A stretch of 64,000 bases of DNA from Candidatus Terraquivivens tengchongensis (GCA_023268355.1 JALNJK010000005.1:1-64000); one strand, 5' to 3'. Positions 17,909 to 26,169 are shown, numbered from the stretch's first letter. Notes: generated by a model not told the origin, from the sequence alone. Program-made: numbers and translations.

Positions 17909-18991
17909 TTACTTACTAACTGGGGGAACGGCAAATTTCTCGACCAATTCATCGTAAAGTTCCAAAACCGTCCCTTCATCGTAAATTCCGGAGCTTGGTC
18001 CGACTTGGACTACAGTAACTCCACCTTTCAGGAACGTTATCGTGACATCCTTTCTATACTCGAATGTTATTCCTAACTTTGTCCTATTCTTTGGATGTAT
18101 GTTGTGTTGGGCAAGCAGACGATCAATAGAATCCAATGCAATCTCCGAAGTGGTTGTTACCATGAATACGCCCTTACCATCCCTCCCACATACTCCGCTC
18201 ACAACTTTCTCTTCAAGCGGTCTTAATGCAACCCTGCCGCTTCCGCATACGGGACAATCAGGTATCTTAGCAATTTTGACAAAATCAAATGACAGTTTGT
18301 TAAGGTCAATGTAGAGTAGGCGATTCTTTAACAGTGGGTCCTTGTTCAGCAAAACCCTTACCGCCTCCGACAACTGTACACCAGATACGACATCTAGCAA
18401 CGGAGGTAAGACGCCGACTATGGCACACTTAGGTAGCTCTTCATCTTGAAGACCAGAATAAAAGCACTCAAGACAAGCCGTTTCATTAGGTAAGATTGTG
18501 GAAACCACTCCGGTGGTTTCTATTGCAGCAGCAAATATGTATGGTATCTTAAGCTTCACAATTGCTCTATTTATCACGTACCTTGTCTTAATGTTGTCGA
18601 GACCATCGATTACTATATCAACATCTTCTAACAACCTTTCAACGTTTTTTGAGGAGATGCTAGTTGCAACGGCATCAACTTTTACGTTGGGATTCAAAGA
18701 ATTTATCCTCTCCTCTAAGACCTCGACTTTTGGCACACCAACGAAATTTTCCCCATAAAACCTTTGCCTGTGCAAATCCGACAAAGATACTACATCCCTA
18801 TCCACTATTCGGATATAACCTACACCCATGGCCGCCAGTGTGATGGCAGCAGGTGAACCCAGCCCCCCGGCTCCCATTATACAAACTCTGCTGGACTTCA
18901 GCTTAGTCTGACCAGCGTAGTCGATATAGTCGAGTACGAGTTGTCTCGAGTACCTCTCCAACTCTCTATCGGTAAGCTCCTCCATTTTCAT
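17909..18991 (-). CDS. ThiF/MoeB/HesA-family E1-like adenylyltransferase
   Basis: This 360-residue enzyme adenylates the C-terminal Gly-Gly of a ubiquitin-like sulfur carrier (MoaD/ThiS/SAMP). It has the nucleotide loop MGAGGLGSPAAITLA (about residue 37), the RxxxQ-type LHRQRF and DGLDN motifs, and two CxxC pairs (CLEC and CPVC) that hold structural zinc. A C-terminal extension of about 90 residues carries VVSGVCGRDGKGVF and is not part of the minimal MoeB fold. I take ATG 18991 (MKMEELTDRELERYSRQL), which is leaderless relative to the TATA element shared with tusA. A longer frame to 19126 would run through that promoter. No carrier protein gene is in the window. Confidence 0.88.
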   Translation of the reverse strand: MKMEELTDRELERYSRQLVLDYIDYAGQTKLKSSRVCIMGAGGLGSPAAITLAAMGVGYIRIVDRDVVSLSDLHRQRFYGENFVGVPKVEVLEERINSLNPNVKVDAVATSISSKNVERLLEDVDIVIDGLDNIKTRYVINRAIVKLKIPYIFAAAIETTGVVSTILPNETACLECFYSGLQDEELPKCAIVGVLPPLLDVVSGVQLSEAVRVLLNKDPLLKNRLLYIDLNKLSFDFVKIAKIPDCPVCGSGRVALRPLEEKVVSGVCGRDGKGVFMVTTTSEIALDSIDRLLAQHNIHPKNRTKLGITFEYRKDVTITFLKGGVTVVQVGPSSGIYDEGTVLELYDELVEKFAVPPVSK

Positions 18992-19010
18992 AGTAATGAT
19001 AACAACGTTA

Positions 19011-19022
19011 ACTATATATAAA
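19011..19022. promoter_or_regulatory. Single TATA element shared by thiF-like and tusA-iscS-iscU operons
   Basis: The near-symmetric ACTATATATAAA lies in the 52-nt spacer between the two divergent genes. Its centre is about 28 nt from the tusA ATG (19044) and about 25 nt from the thiF-like ATG (18991). Both transcripts would therefore be leaderless and could be fired from one bidirectional TBP site. Confidence 0.55.
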
Positions 19023-19043
19023 GGCGTTGCTAATTTAATAGTA

Positions 19044-19292
19044 ATGACTTTAAAACAGTATGTAGTTGTGGACGCTCGTTTTAAGTCCTGTCCCGGTCCC
19101 TTGATAAGTCTTATCGAAGCTATCAAGAAAGCCGAATCGGGTCAAGTAATAAAATTGCTTACAGCCGATCCAGCATCACCCATGGACGTTAAAGAGTGGA
19201 TTAAGACTACGAAGCATAGGTTATTAGAAGTGAAGGAAAAAGATAACGCCTACGAGATATACATAGAAGTAGTGAGTGGTGACTTTGGCTAG
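19044..19292 (+). CDS. tusA: TusA-family sulfurtransferase
   Basis: An 82-residue sulfur carrier. The diagnostic motif FKSCPGPLISLIEAI holds the persulfide-forming cysteine (about residue 15) in the conserved CPxP-like context; here it is CPGP. The DPASPMDVKEWIKTT block is typical of the second half of the fold. The ATG at 19044 lies about 28 nt after the TATA centre. The gene overlaps iscS by 17 nt, so sulfur delivered by the desulfurase would reach TusA directly. Confidence 0.92.
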   Translation: MTLKQYVVVDARFKSCPGPLISLIEAIKKAESGQVIKLLTADPASPMDVKEWIKTTKHRLLEVKEKDNAYEIYIEVVSGDFG

Positions 19293-20529
19293 CGATGTGC
19301 GTGTAGGTATAAGGGAACTATTAGAGACGCACGGGAAACCTGTTAAAGAAGTATACTTAGATTCTGAAAATTCAGGCATGATCTTCCCTGAAGCCTTGAA
19401 GTTGATGATTGATGCGTACAAGGAGTATTTTGCGGGTCATCCGTCCATCACCCACAGACGTGGTTGGGAATCCTATGAGATGCTCTATAGAGCATCCTCA
19501 ATAATAGCCAAGTTTATAAACTGTAAACCTGATGAGTTAGTTTTTACGCATAATGGTACTGAGGCAAATAACTTAGCGATCCTTGGGCTAAACAAAGAGA
19601 ATGAAAGAAGAAAGATAATCATTTCAGCGATAGAGCACTTAAGTGTGGTCTTTCCTGCGGAACAACTCCAGAAGCACGGTTACAAAGTAATCAAGGTGCC
19701 GGTTGACCGAGAAGGTTTCATGAATTTAGACTTTTTGATGAATAATGTGGACAAGGATACGCTACTGGTAAGTGTTGGAGCTGTAAACCACGAGATAGGG
19801 ACCATACAAGATTTGAGGGCAATAGTGGAATTAGTTAAGGATAAGGATGAAAACATAATGGTCCATACGGATGCTTGCGATGCTCTTGGAAGGGTGAGCT
19901 TAGACGTTAAGAAACTAAATGTTGATCTAGCATCGTTCAGCAGCCACAAGGTATGCGGTCCTAAGGGTGCTGGGGCGCTGTACATAAGAGAGGGGGTTAA
20001 GTTGGAACCAATAATATATGGTCAGTTGAGTACACAGAAATTATGGCCGGGGTTGGAAAACGTACCTGCCATAGCTGGTTTTGGGAAAGCTGTTGAATTG
20101 TTTGCCTTAAACTTTGATTCGTACGTAAATCATATGACTAAGCTTAGGGACTCACTCATTCAAGGCATTCTGTCACGTGTTGAGTATGCCCTTCTAAACG
20201 GCCCCTCAGGAAATAAACGCTCGCCCGACAATGTTAACATAAGCGTGTTATATTGCGAGGGCGAGGCGCTGACTGTGGAGCTCAGCCTTAAGGGCATTTA
20301 CGTATCCAGCGGAAGTGCGTGTACCAGTCGCATTTTACAACCCAGCCACGTATTGCTCGCAATAAAGAGAGAGTTCCATGAGGCACATGGAAGCATTTTG
20401 ATGAAGGTAACTCCCCTTCATTCTTATGAAGACGTGCAGTATGTGGTTGAAAACATCCCCCAGGTAGTACAAAGGTTAAGGTCAATAAGTCCTTTAAAAC
20501 CTAAAGAAGGTGGCGAATATGTCGGATAG
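19276..20529 (+). CDS. iscS: Cysteine desulfurase (IscS/NifS family)
   Basis: A PLP enzyme of 417 residues that releases sulfur from cysteine as a protein persulfide. It has the PLP lysine in SSHKVCGPKGAG, the aspartate in VHTDACDALG (normally HTDAxQ) and the active-site cysteine in SSGSACTSR on a flexible loop, characteristic of group I IscS/NifS proteins. The start is GTG 19276 (or a nearby TTG at 19285). It sits between tusA and iscU with overlaps on both sides. It supplies sulfur for Fe-S clusters (IscU) and, probably through TusA, for tRNA or cofactor thiolation. Confidence 0.93.
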   Translation: MVTLASDVRVGIRELLETHGKPVKEVYLDSENSGMIFPEALKLMIDAYKEYFAGHPSITHRRGWESYEMLYRASSIIAKFINCKPDELVFTHNGTEANNLAILGLNKENERRKIIISAIEHLSVVFPAEQLQKHGYKVIKVPVDREGFMNLDFLMNNVDKDTLLVSVGAVNHEIGTIQDLRAIVELVKDKDENIMVHTDACDALGRVSLDVKKLNVDLASFSSHKVCGPKGAGALYIREGVKLEPIIYGQLSTQKLWPGLENVPAIAGFGKAVELFALNFDSYVNHMTKLRDSLIQGILSRVEYALLNGPSGNKRSPDNVNISVLYCEGEALTVELSLKGIYVSSGSACTSRILQPSHVLLAIKREFHEAHGSILMKVTPLHSYEDVQYVVENIPQVVQRLRSISPLKPKEGGEYVG

Positions 20530-21031
20530 AATACCCCTTCCCTATACACCAAAAGTTCTTGAACTCTTCAAAAACCCGAAAAATTTAGGAAAGATGCCGG
20601 ATGCAAACGCCTCCGCTGTAGCGGGAAGTCTTGCATGTGGTGACATGATTGCCATATACCTTAAGATAGATGACGAAACGCAAACGATACTCAACGCTAC
20701 CTTCGAAAGCTACGGGTGCGCAGCCAACATAGCTGCATCGAGTATATTAACGGAGATGCTTAAGGGTAAAAAATTGGAGGACGCGTGGAAAATCTCCTGG
20801 AAGGATGTATCGAACGAGCTCGGAGGGCTACCTGCCGTTAAGTATCACTGCGGCGTGATGGCTGTGGGTGCCTTCAGAAGGGCGGTCAGGGAATATTTCA
20901 AGAACAAGAAAAAGCCGGAGTGGATTCCTGAGGAGTTAACAGCGGAAGAGAGGCATGTCGTTGAGGAGGAGAAGCTTGTAGAGATACTCTCCAAAAGAAT
21001 GTCGTCCGGCTCATTACCGCCAACTTGCTAA
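20519..21031 (+). CDS. iscU: Fe-S cluster scaffold protein IscU/NifU-like
   Basis: A scaffold of about 170 residues on which [2Fe-2S] clusters are built. All three ligand cysteines are present: LACGDMIAIY (with the conserved Asp after Gly), ESYGCAANIAASS and KYHCGVMA. The start is set at ATG 20519, just after a GGTGG site; a GTG at 20510 is also in frame. The C-terminus has an acidic and basic extension of about 35 residues ending in Cys. The gene overlaps iscS by 11 nt and completes the tusA-iscS-iscU unit. Confidence 0.92.
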   Translation: MSDRIPLPYTPKVLELFKNPKNLGKMPDANASAVAGSLACGDMIAIYLKIDDETQTILNATFESYGCAANIAASSILTEMLKGKKLEDAWKISWKDVSNELGGLPAVKYHCGVMAVGAFRRAVREYFKNKKKPEWIPEELTAEERHVVEEEKLVEILSKRMSSGSLPPTC

Positions 21032-21061
21032 AACTCATTCAGGTTATTTAACAAATATTGG

Positions 21062-21156
21062 CGCCGCGGGTCGGATTCGAACCGACGACCAACGGGTTAA
21101 CAGCTTCAGCCCCCTTCTGCGAGGTCCGCTGCTCTACCGAGCTGAGCTACCGCGGC
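21062..21156 (-). tRNA. tRNA-Asn(GTT) with a 21-nt intron at position 30/31
   Basis: The acceptor is GCCGCGG/CCGCGGC with discriminator G, D stem GCTC/GAGC, and T arm GTCGG-TTCGAAT-CCGAC. A cloverleaf only forms if 21 nt (21105-21125) are removed. The mature anticodon stem is then GCGGG/CCCGT and the loop CTGTTAA (anticodon GTT), 74 nt in all. The precursor forms a bulge-helix-bulge: exon CAGC pairs with intron GCTG, flanked by bulges GGA and AAG, with an intron helix CCTC/GGGG. Position 30/31 is a non-canonical site. Confidence 0.9.
21105..21125 (-). other. tRNA-Asn intron (non-canonical, 30/31)
   Basis: This 21-nt intron is excised by the archaeal splicing endonuclease. The central 4-bp helix uses exon nucleotides 25-28 and intron nucleotides 16-19; cleavage after the second bulge nucleotide on each side gives exact exon joining. 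Cutting introns outside 37/38 generally needs the broad-specificity heteromeric endonuclease. Confidence 0.8.
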
Positions 21157-21205
21157 TTGATTGTTAGCTTATTATTAGGACGCTTTAAATTTTTAGTTAA
21201 ATTTA

Positions 21206-22858
21206 TTACCTCAAAGGTAGCGAGATATTTCTCGACCTGCTGTAATTCTCAAGATTCTTTCTTCTATTAAGTGCGGCCCTTATAAATCCTAGGTATGCCG
21301 CTTCAGGTTTTCCTGGCTTTGATACAAATTCCGCATGGTATTGGGTCGCTATAAAGTATGGATGACTCGGTAATTCGATGATCTCGACTCTCCGTCCATC
21401 CTCGGACATACCTGAGAAGACCATGCCTGCACGTGTTAGTACATCCCAGTATGCCGGATTGACCTCATATCTATGACGATGTCTTTGTCGCGTCACTCTA
21501 GTGTTGTAGAGCTTATATGCTAACGTTCCGGGTTTTATGATTATCTCAAACGCCCCGAGCCTCATCGTGCCTCCTAAGTTTTCAAGGCTACGTTGTTCTG
21601 GTAGAAGGTCTATTACCGGATGCGGCGTATCTGCCGCTACTTCCGTACTGTTAGCCCCCTCAAGACCGCAAACGTTCCTCGCGTATTCGACGACTGAAAG
21701 CTGCATACCAAAGCATATTCCGAGAAACGGTATGCCGTTTTCTCTAGAATATTTGATTACGTTGATCTTCCCCTCAACACCTCTCTGACCGAATCCACCA
21801 GGTACCAGTATGCCATCATACCTACTAAGTAAGTTTACCTTTTCAGGATATGCCTCAAACTCCTCCGTATCTATCCAGTCTATAATTGCCTTTGCACCTG
21901 CATAAGCGGCGGCGTGTATTAGCGCCTCCCTCACACTAACGTAAGAATCTATGAGCTTAGTGTACTTACCACAGACGGCAATCCTGACTTCCTCTCTAGC
22001 GTTCTTCATCGAAGCGACTATATCACTCCACTCTTTCAGCCTCGGTTGTCTCCAGCTAAGGTTAAGCCTGCCGGTTATAAAAACGCCCATGCCCTGCTCT
22101 TCCAGTATCAATGGCACCTCATACACGTGCTCCACGTCATAGGAACAAAAAACTGCGCTTTCTGGAAGCGTACCGAATAAAGCTATCTTGCTCCTTGTTG
22201 CTTTATCTATCGGTTTTTCGCATCTTGCTACTATAGCGTCTGGTTGTATACCTATCCTGCGAAGTTCGTTTACGCTGTGTTGTAAGGCTTTGGTTTTGAA
22301 TTCTTCAGTGGCCTTCAGTATGGGCACTAGGGCTACGTGGATAAATAGCGTGTTCTCGAACCCCTCTTCGAGACGCATTTGTCTTGCTGCCTCTAAGAAT
22401 GGCTGCCCCTCTATATCGCCCGCTGTACCGCCTATCTCGACTATGGCTATATCAACACCCTCATTCTCTGCCGCTAGCCTTATTCTACGTTTAATCTCAT
22501 CGGTTATATGGGGTACTATTTGGACACATTTACCTAAGTAATCTCCACGTCTTTCTTTAGTGATAACCTCCAAGTAAACCTGTCCGGTCGTGATGTTATT
22601 ACGCTTCGAAAGCGTAATGTCCAAGAATCGTTCATACCATCCTATATCTAGGTCAGTTTCGCCACCATCGTCAGTAACGAAGACCTCACCATGAGCATAG
22701 GGGTTCATCGTACCGCTATCGACGTTTAGATATGGGTCTATCTTGATAGCCGTTACCTTGTAGCCCCTTGCCTGTAAAATTCTGCCAACAGAGGCTGCAA
22801 CTATGCCCTTACCAACTGACGAGACTACGCCGCCTGTTACGAAGATATACTTCGGCAC
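21206..22858 (-). CDS. pyrG: CTP synthase
   Basis: CTP synthase aminates UTP to CTP with glutamine and ATP, the last step of pyrimidine nucleotide synthesis. The 550-residue protein has the N-terminal synthetase domain (KYIFVTGGVVSSVGKG, then IKIDPYLNVDSGTMNPY) and a C-terminal class I glutamine amidotransferase domain. The nucleophile cysteine is in FLGICFGMQ and the His-Glu pair in QYHAEF near the end. Length is standard. It stands alone on the minus strand beside tRNA-Asn. Confidence 0.97.
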   Translation of the reverse strand: MPKYIFVTGGVVSSVGKGIVAASVGRILQARGYKVTAIKIDPYLNVDSGTMNPYAHGEVFVTDDGGETDLDIGWYERFLDITLSKRNNITTGQVYLEVITKERRGDYLGKCVQIVPHITDEIKRRIRLAAENEGVDIAIVEIGGTAGDIEGQPFLEAARQMRLEEGFENTLFIHVALVPILKATEEFKTKALQHSVNELRRIGIQPDAIVARCEKPIDKATRSKIALFGTLPESAVFCSYDVEHVYEVPLILEEQGMGVFITGRLNLSWRQPRLKEWSDIVASMKNAREEVRIAVCGKYTKLIDSYVSVREALIHAAAYAGAKAIIDWIDTEEFEAYPEKVNLLSRYDGILVPGGFGQRGVEGKINVIKYSRENGIPFLGICFGMQLSVVEYARNVCGLEGANSTEVAADTPHPVIDLLPEQRSLENLGGTMRLGAFEIIIKPGTLAYKLYNTRVTRQRHRHRYEVNPAYWDVLTRAGMVFSGMSEDGRRVEIIELPSHPYFIATQYHAEFVSKPGKPEAAYLGFIRAALNRRKNLENYSRSRNISLPLR

Positions 22859-22960
22859 AAAGATGATGTTCTCGAGTTTAATATAAACGTTTGCAAGAAA
22901 CTGACAGTTGCTTCGCGAACGTTGTTGACTGAAGAAATTCTTTGGCCAAAAAGCTTAATA

Positions 22961-22977
22961 GTTAGGCAGTGCCTAAC
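22961..22977. promoter_or_regulatory. DtxR/MntR-type operator palindrome
   Basis: GTTAGGCAGTGCCTAAC is a perfect 8+1+8 palindrome. Its TTAGGC...GCCTAA halves resemble the operators of the DtxR/IdeR/MntR family. It lies between an AT-rich TATA-like stretch (about 22949-22960) and the GTG start at 22985, so bound repressor would block initiation of the regulator-transporter operon. Confidence 0.75.
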
Positions 22978-22984
22978 ATTAATC

Positions 22985-23419
22985 GTGCCAAGGAATCTTA
23001 GTAGGGTCGAATCCTGCTATCTCAAGCGTATATACGCCTCAACAGTTGAGGATGGAAAGCAGATTACGAGCGGTGACCTTGCTAAGATATTCAACGTCAG
23101 AATACCTTCGGCTATAGATGTTTTGAATAAGCTAGAAAAGAAGATGTACATCAAGAAAGAGAAGTACGGATACATCACACTTACCCAAGCAGGTTGTGAG
23201 GTTGCTATCGAACTATTACATGCCCACAGGGTCTTTGAAGTTTTTCTTGTTAACAGTCTTAAAATGAAGTCTAACGAAGCATGCAAGGTAGCAGACTATG
23301 TAGATCATATACTTGATAAGGATGTCATAACCAGACTTTGCGCCTACCTCAATAAACCCATGAAGTGTTGTCACAATCGTACAATAATCCATGTAGGTTG
23401 TGGGGCGAAGAGTAAATGA
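22985..23419 (+). CDS. DtxR/MntR-family metal-dependent transcriptional regulator
   Basis: About 144 residues. An N-terminal winged helix (SCYLKRIYASTVEDGKQITS..., with recognition helix IPSAIDVLNKLEKK) is followed by the helical dimerisation and metal-binding part. That part holds the HAHRVFEVFLV block and the C-terminal DYVDHILDKD and CAYLNKPMKCCHNRT segments. The latter has a CC-H cluster that may add metal ligands. There is no SH3-like third domain. The start is GTG 22985, just after the palindromic operator. It overlaps the binding-protein gene by 4 nt (ATGA), so it probably represses its own Zn/Mn importer when metal is plentiful. Confidence 0.85.
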   Translation: MPRNLSRVESCYLKRIYASTVEDGKQITSGDLAKIFNVRIPSAIDVLNKLEKKMYIKKEKYGYITLTQAGCEVAIELLHAHRVFEVFLVNSLKMKSNEACKVADYVDHILDKDVITRLCAYLNKPMKCCHNRTIIHVGCGAKSK

Positions 23420-24417
23420 ACCTGAAACCATTCTTTTTAATGTCGTTTATACTAATCATGTCCCTCCTTTCGTTACAGTTTGCTGTTAACGCAACGACGA
23501 AGATAAATGTCGTGGTATCTACGCCGACGCTAATGTCGCTTGTTAATTCTGCTGCCGGAAATTATGTCCAAGTTACGAGTGTTGTGCCATTTGGGACCGA
23601 CCCTCACGAGTACCAACTCGTCCCTAAGGATTTAGAAAAAATATCTAACTCAGACATGCTGATCATTACAGGACATTTCAAATGGGAGGAAGAACTAGTA
23701 TCCTACGTGAATCGCGGTACAGTCCTAGACCTGCACAAAGCATTAGACGGAAAACTGAAACTGCTTAACATTCCGGATGATGATATAAACTTACATGAAT
23801 GGTGGCTCTTACCATACAACGCCAAGCTCGTTATACATGAGATAGCATCCAGATTGGCAGAGATAGACGTGTACAACGCTAAGGTTTATATGAACATCGC
23901 CGAAAAATCCACAGAATCTATAGACAAGATTGTGGCTGAAGTGAAAAGAACGTTAAGCGAAAAGGGTCTTATTGGCGATGTCGCGATCTGCTCGACACCA
24001 ATTGAACAATACTTAATCGAAGGGTTTGGTATGCGTTGCACACTTATCTTGGCAGAAGAAGAGTTATCTGGTGTAAAACCCTTAACGTTCGAGAAGGCGA
24101 GAGCAATGCTTGCTGAAAACTCTCCTAAGGTACTCGTATTGGCCGACATTAGCGAAGGTACTGCTGGAGCAGATGTGATAAAGAAATTAGCTGATGAAAC
24201 GAACACGTACCTTTTGAGACTCACTATGATGCCAGAAGATAACTGGACTTATGAAACACTCTTAGCATACAACGCGGGCTTAATTAACAGCGTGCCTTAC
24301 ACATCTAAGACGAACTCTGGAACGGATATAATCATGAGCATTTTGGTCCCAATATTGTCCATCGTTGTAGTAGTCGAAGCAATAATCATACTGAGGTTAA
24401 GGGTGAGAAGGTCATGA
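23416..24417 (+). CDS. Zn/Mn ABC transporter metal-binding protein (ZnuA/TroA-like)
   Basis: A 333-residue cluster A-I solute-binding protein with an N-terminal signal sequence (about residues 5-26). The first metal-ligand loop is FGTDPHEYQL, and further candidate ligands follow (ITGHFKWEE, LHEWWL, and a C-terminal acidic region with ADISEG). A hydrophobic helix at about 302-325 followed by basic residues anchors it to the membrane from the C-terminus, which is usual for archaeal binding proteins but not bacterial ones. It is the second gene of the regulator-importer operon. Zn versus Mn specificity cannot be settled from sequence. Confidence 0.88.
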   Translation: MNLKPFFLMSFILIMSLLSLQFAVNATTKINVVVSTPTLMSLVNSAAGNYVQVTSVVPFGTDPHEYQLVPKDLEKISNSDMLIITGHFKWEEELVSYVNRGTVLDLHKALDGKLKLLNIPDDDINLHEWWLLPYNAKLVIHEIASRLAEIDVYNAKVYMNIAEKSTESIDKIVAEVKRTLSEKGLIGDVAICSTPIEQYLIEGFGMRCTLILAEEELSGVKPLTFEKARAMLAENSPKVLVLADISEGTAGADVIKKLADETNTYLLRLTMMPEDNWTYETLLAYNAGLINSVPYTSKTNSGTDIIMSILVPILSIVVVVEAIIILRLRVRRS

Positions 24418-25190
24418 ACTCCGTTGAGGCCTCGGGGTTAACCGTTAGGTTGAATGGCTTTGAGGCGTTAAGTAACGTCACTTTGTCGTTGAATCATCCG
24501 AGTTTTACGGTAATCATTGGACCAAACGGTGCTGGTAAGACTACGTTGCTTAAAACAATTCTTGGGCTTCTAAAACCACAAAGCGGAAACATCAGAGTGA
24601 TGGGATTGGACCCGACAAAAGAGCCACAAAAGGTTAGATTGATGGTCGGCTATGTTCCGCAGAGGGATAGGATATCATTCTTCGTACCGATGAAGGTCAA
24701 AGATGTCGTTATGATGTCAAGACTGGCATGGAAAAGACCGCCGAGGTGGGTAACGGAGCATGACGAGGCTGCTGTAAAAGAGGCCCTAAGAATCGTAGGA
24801 GCTGAGGATTTAGCGGATAGGATGTTCAATGAACTTAGTGGTGGTCAACAACAAAGGGTCTTGATAGCTAGGGCTATAGTTTCCGAGCCCAAGTTACTGT
24901 TACTTGATGAACCCTTTAACGGCATCGATGTAATGACCCAGCATGAGATAATGAACCTCATTGCGAGCCTTAGGAAGAACGGTGTTTCCGTCATAATGGT
25001 CACACACGACGTAAGCGACGTTATTGACCTCATAGATAACCTCGTCTTACTCTACAGGAGTATTGTAGCAATAGGGAAGCCGGAGGACGTTTTAAGGGAA
25101 GACGTTCTAAAAAATGTTTACGGTAACAGAATCAGGGTTTACTCTAATGAACCATGCCTAATGTTCGTACCGAGAGATTCACATGGTTGA
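24414..25190 (+). CDS. Zn/Mn ABC transporter ATP-binding protein (ZnuC-like)
   Basis: A 258-residue ATPase that powers metal import. It has Walker A GPNGAGKTTLLKT (about 36-48), the Q-loop in YVPQRDRISF, signature LSGGQQQRVLIARA, Walker B LLLLDEPFNG and the switch histidine in VTHDVSD. The VPQR...FPM-type region is typical of the ZnuC/MntB subfamily. It overlaps the binding-protein gene by 4 nt and the permease by 8 nt. Confidence 0.92.
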   Translation: MNSVEASGLTVRLNGFEALSNVTLSLNHPSFTVIIGPNGAGKTTLLKTILGLLKPQSGNIRVMGLDPTKEPQKVRLMVGYVPQRDRISFFVPMKVKDVVMMSRLAWKRPPRWVTEHDEAAVKEALRIVGAEDLADRMFNELSGGQQQRVLIARAIVSEPKLLLLDEPFNGIDVMTQHEIMNLIASLRKNGVSVIMVTHDVSDVIDLIDNLVLLYRSIVAIGKPEDVLREDVLKNVYGNRIRVYSNEPCLMFVPRDSHG

Positions 25191-26010
25191 TCTATTATCG
25201 CCTTTTTTGATAAAGGCCTACGTCGCTGTCCTACTCATGGCAGCCACGTCCATAATAGGTTCTATCTCCGTATTGAGGGGCATTGCCTACATGCCTGCCG
25301 AAGCGGCACATGCGGCATTAGGTGGCGCAGCCTTAGGAATCCTGCTCGCTCATGTAGCCAATCTGACGTTAGACCCATACATGGTCGCGGCAATCTTCGC
25401 TAGCATTACAACGCTTTCTGCGGGCTATATAGGAAGGAAAGGTGGTCCTGAGGCGATTGCGGCAGCACTCGCTGGTGCACTGACGCTTGGTGTCTCCATT
25501 TATGCGTTCGTGAGGTACATTTTACCCGCGAAACTCAGGGTCGTTTTGGATGGCTATCTTGTAGGCGATATACTTCTCTTAGGAGATTTTGACATAGTCG
25601 CATTATCGATTCTAACTGTGGCATGCATGACAATTTTCGCCATGTTTTACAACGAGATAGTTTACGTGTGCTTCGACCCTGAAGGTGCCGAGGCTATGGG
25701 CGTAAACGTTCTATTCTACGACTTCGTGATCTTCTTTTTGATAGGTCTGGCTGGCAGCATAGTCACAAAGACTGTGGGCACGCTTATCGTTTATGCGCTT
25801 GTGATAGCGCCTGCCATAACAGCAAAAGAGTTATCGAGGAGCGTCAACGGTATGCTAACACTCACCGCGGCTATAACTCTAGTGGCTGGCTATAGTGGTT
25901 TACTGCTCTCAATCGTATTCAACATACCAAGCAGTGGCTCCATAGCGATATTCGCGAGTGCTATATATGTTGGCACGATGCTGGCTAAGAGGCTGACCCT
26001 AAAACGGTGA
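25183..26010 (+). CDS. Zn/Mn ABC transporter permease (ZnuB-like)
   Basis: A 275-residue permease of the ABC-3 family with about eight membrane helices. It has the family's GSISVLRGIAYMPAEAAHAALGG block near residue 25-47 (quoted partly: MPAEAAHAALGG) and the FDPEGAEAMGV loop that meets the ATPase. The last gene of the operon, it ends 44 nt before tRNA-Ala(CGC). Confidence 0.92.
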   Translation: MVDLLSPFLIKAYVAVLLMAATSIIGSISVLRGIAYMPAEAAHAALGGAALGILLAHVANLTLDPYMVAAIFASITTLSAGYIGRKGGPEAIAAALAGALTLGVSIYAFVRYILPAKLRVVLDGYLVGDILLLGDFDIVALSILTVACMTIFAMFYNEIVYVCFDPEGAEAMGVNVLFYDFVIFFLIGLAGSIVTKTVGTLIVYALVIAPAITAKELSRSVNGMLTLTAAITLVAGYSGLLLSIVFNIPSSGSIAIFASAIYVGTMLAKRLTLKR

Positions 26011-26054
26011 AGGTATAATTACGGCTTCGTTCCATGAAAGGTTAAAGGAGAAAT

Positions 26055-26126
26055 GGGCCGGTAGCGTAGCGGAAGCGCGCCCGCCTCGCACGCGGGAGGT
26101 CGCGGGTTCGAGTCCCGCCCGGTCCA
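26055..26126 (+). tRNA. tRNA-Ala(CGC)
   Basis: A 72-nt cloverleaf. The acceptor is GGGCCGG/CCGGTCC with the G3:U70 alanine identity pair and discriminator A; anticodon stem CCCGC/GCGGG with loop CTCGCAC; T arm CGCGGG-TTCGAGT-CCCGC. There is no intron and no encoded CCA. A T-run (TTTTTTTAAATTTT) follows within 15 nt and may end transcription. Confidence 0.96.
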
Positions 26127-26169
26127 ATAATCAAATTTTTTTAAATTTTGATATTGGGTAGGAGCACCG

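Noticed and set aside
18992-19126. Longer N-terminus for the ThiF/MoeB-like protein
   Set aside because: The extra 45 residues would read through the shared TATA element and the tusA start and do not match the family, whose N-terminus is near RYSRQL.
21062-21156. Reading the tRNA as tRNA-Phe(GAA) from the CTGAAGC segment
   Set aside because: That reading gives no anticodon stem next to the D and T arms, while removing 21 nt at 30/31 gives a perfect stem, a CTGTTAA loop and a full splicing motif for Asn.
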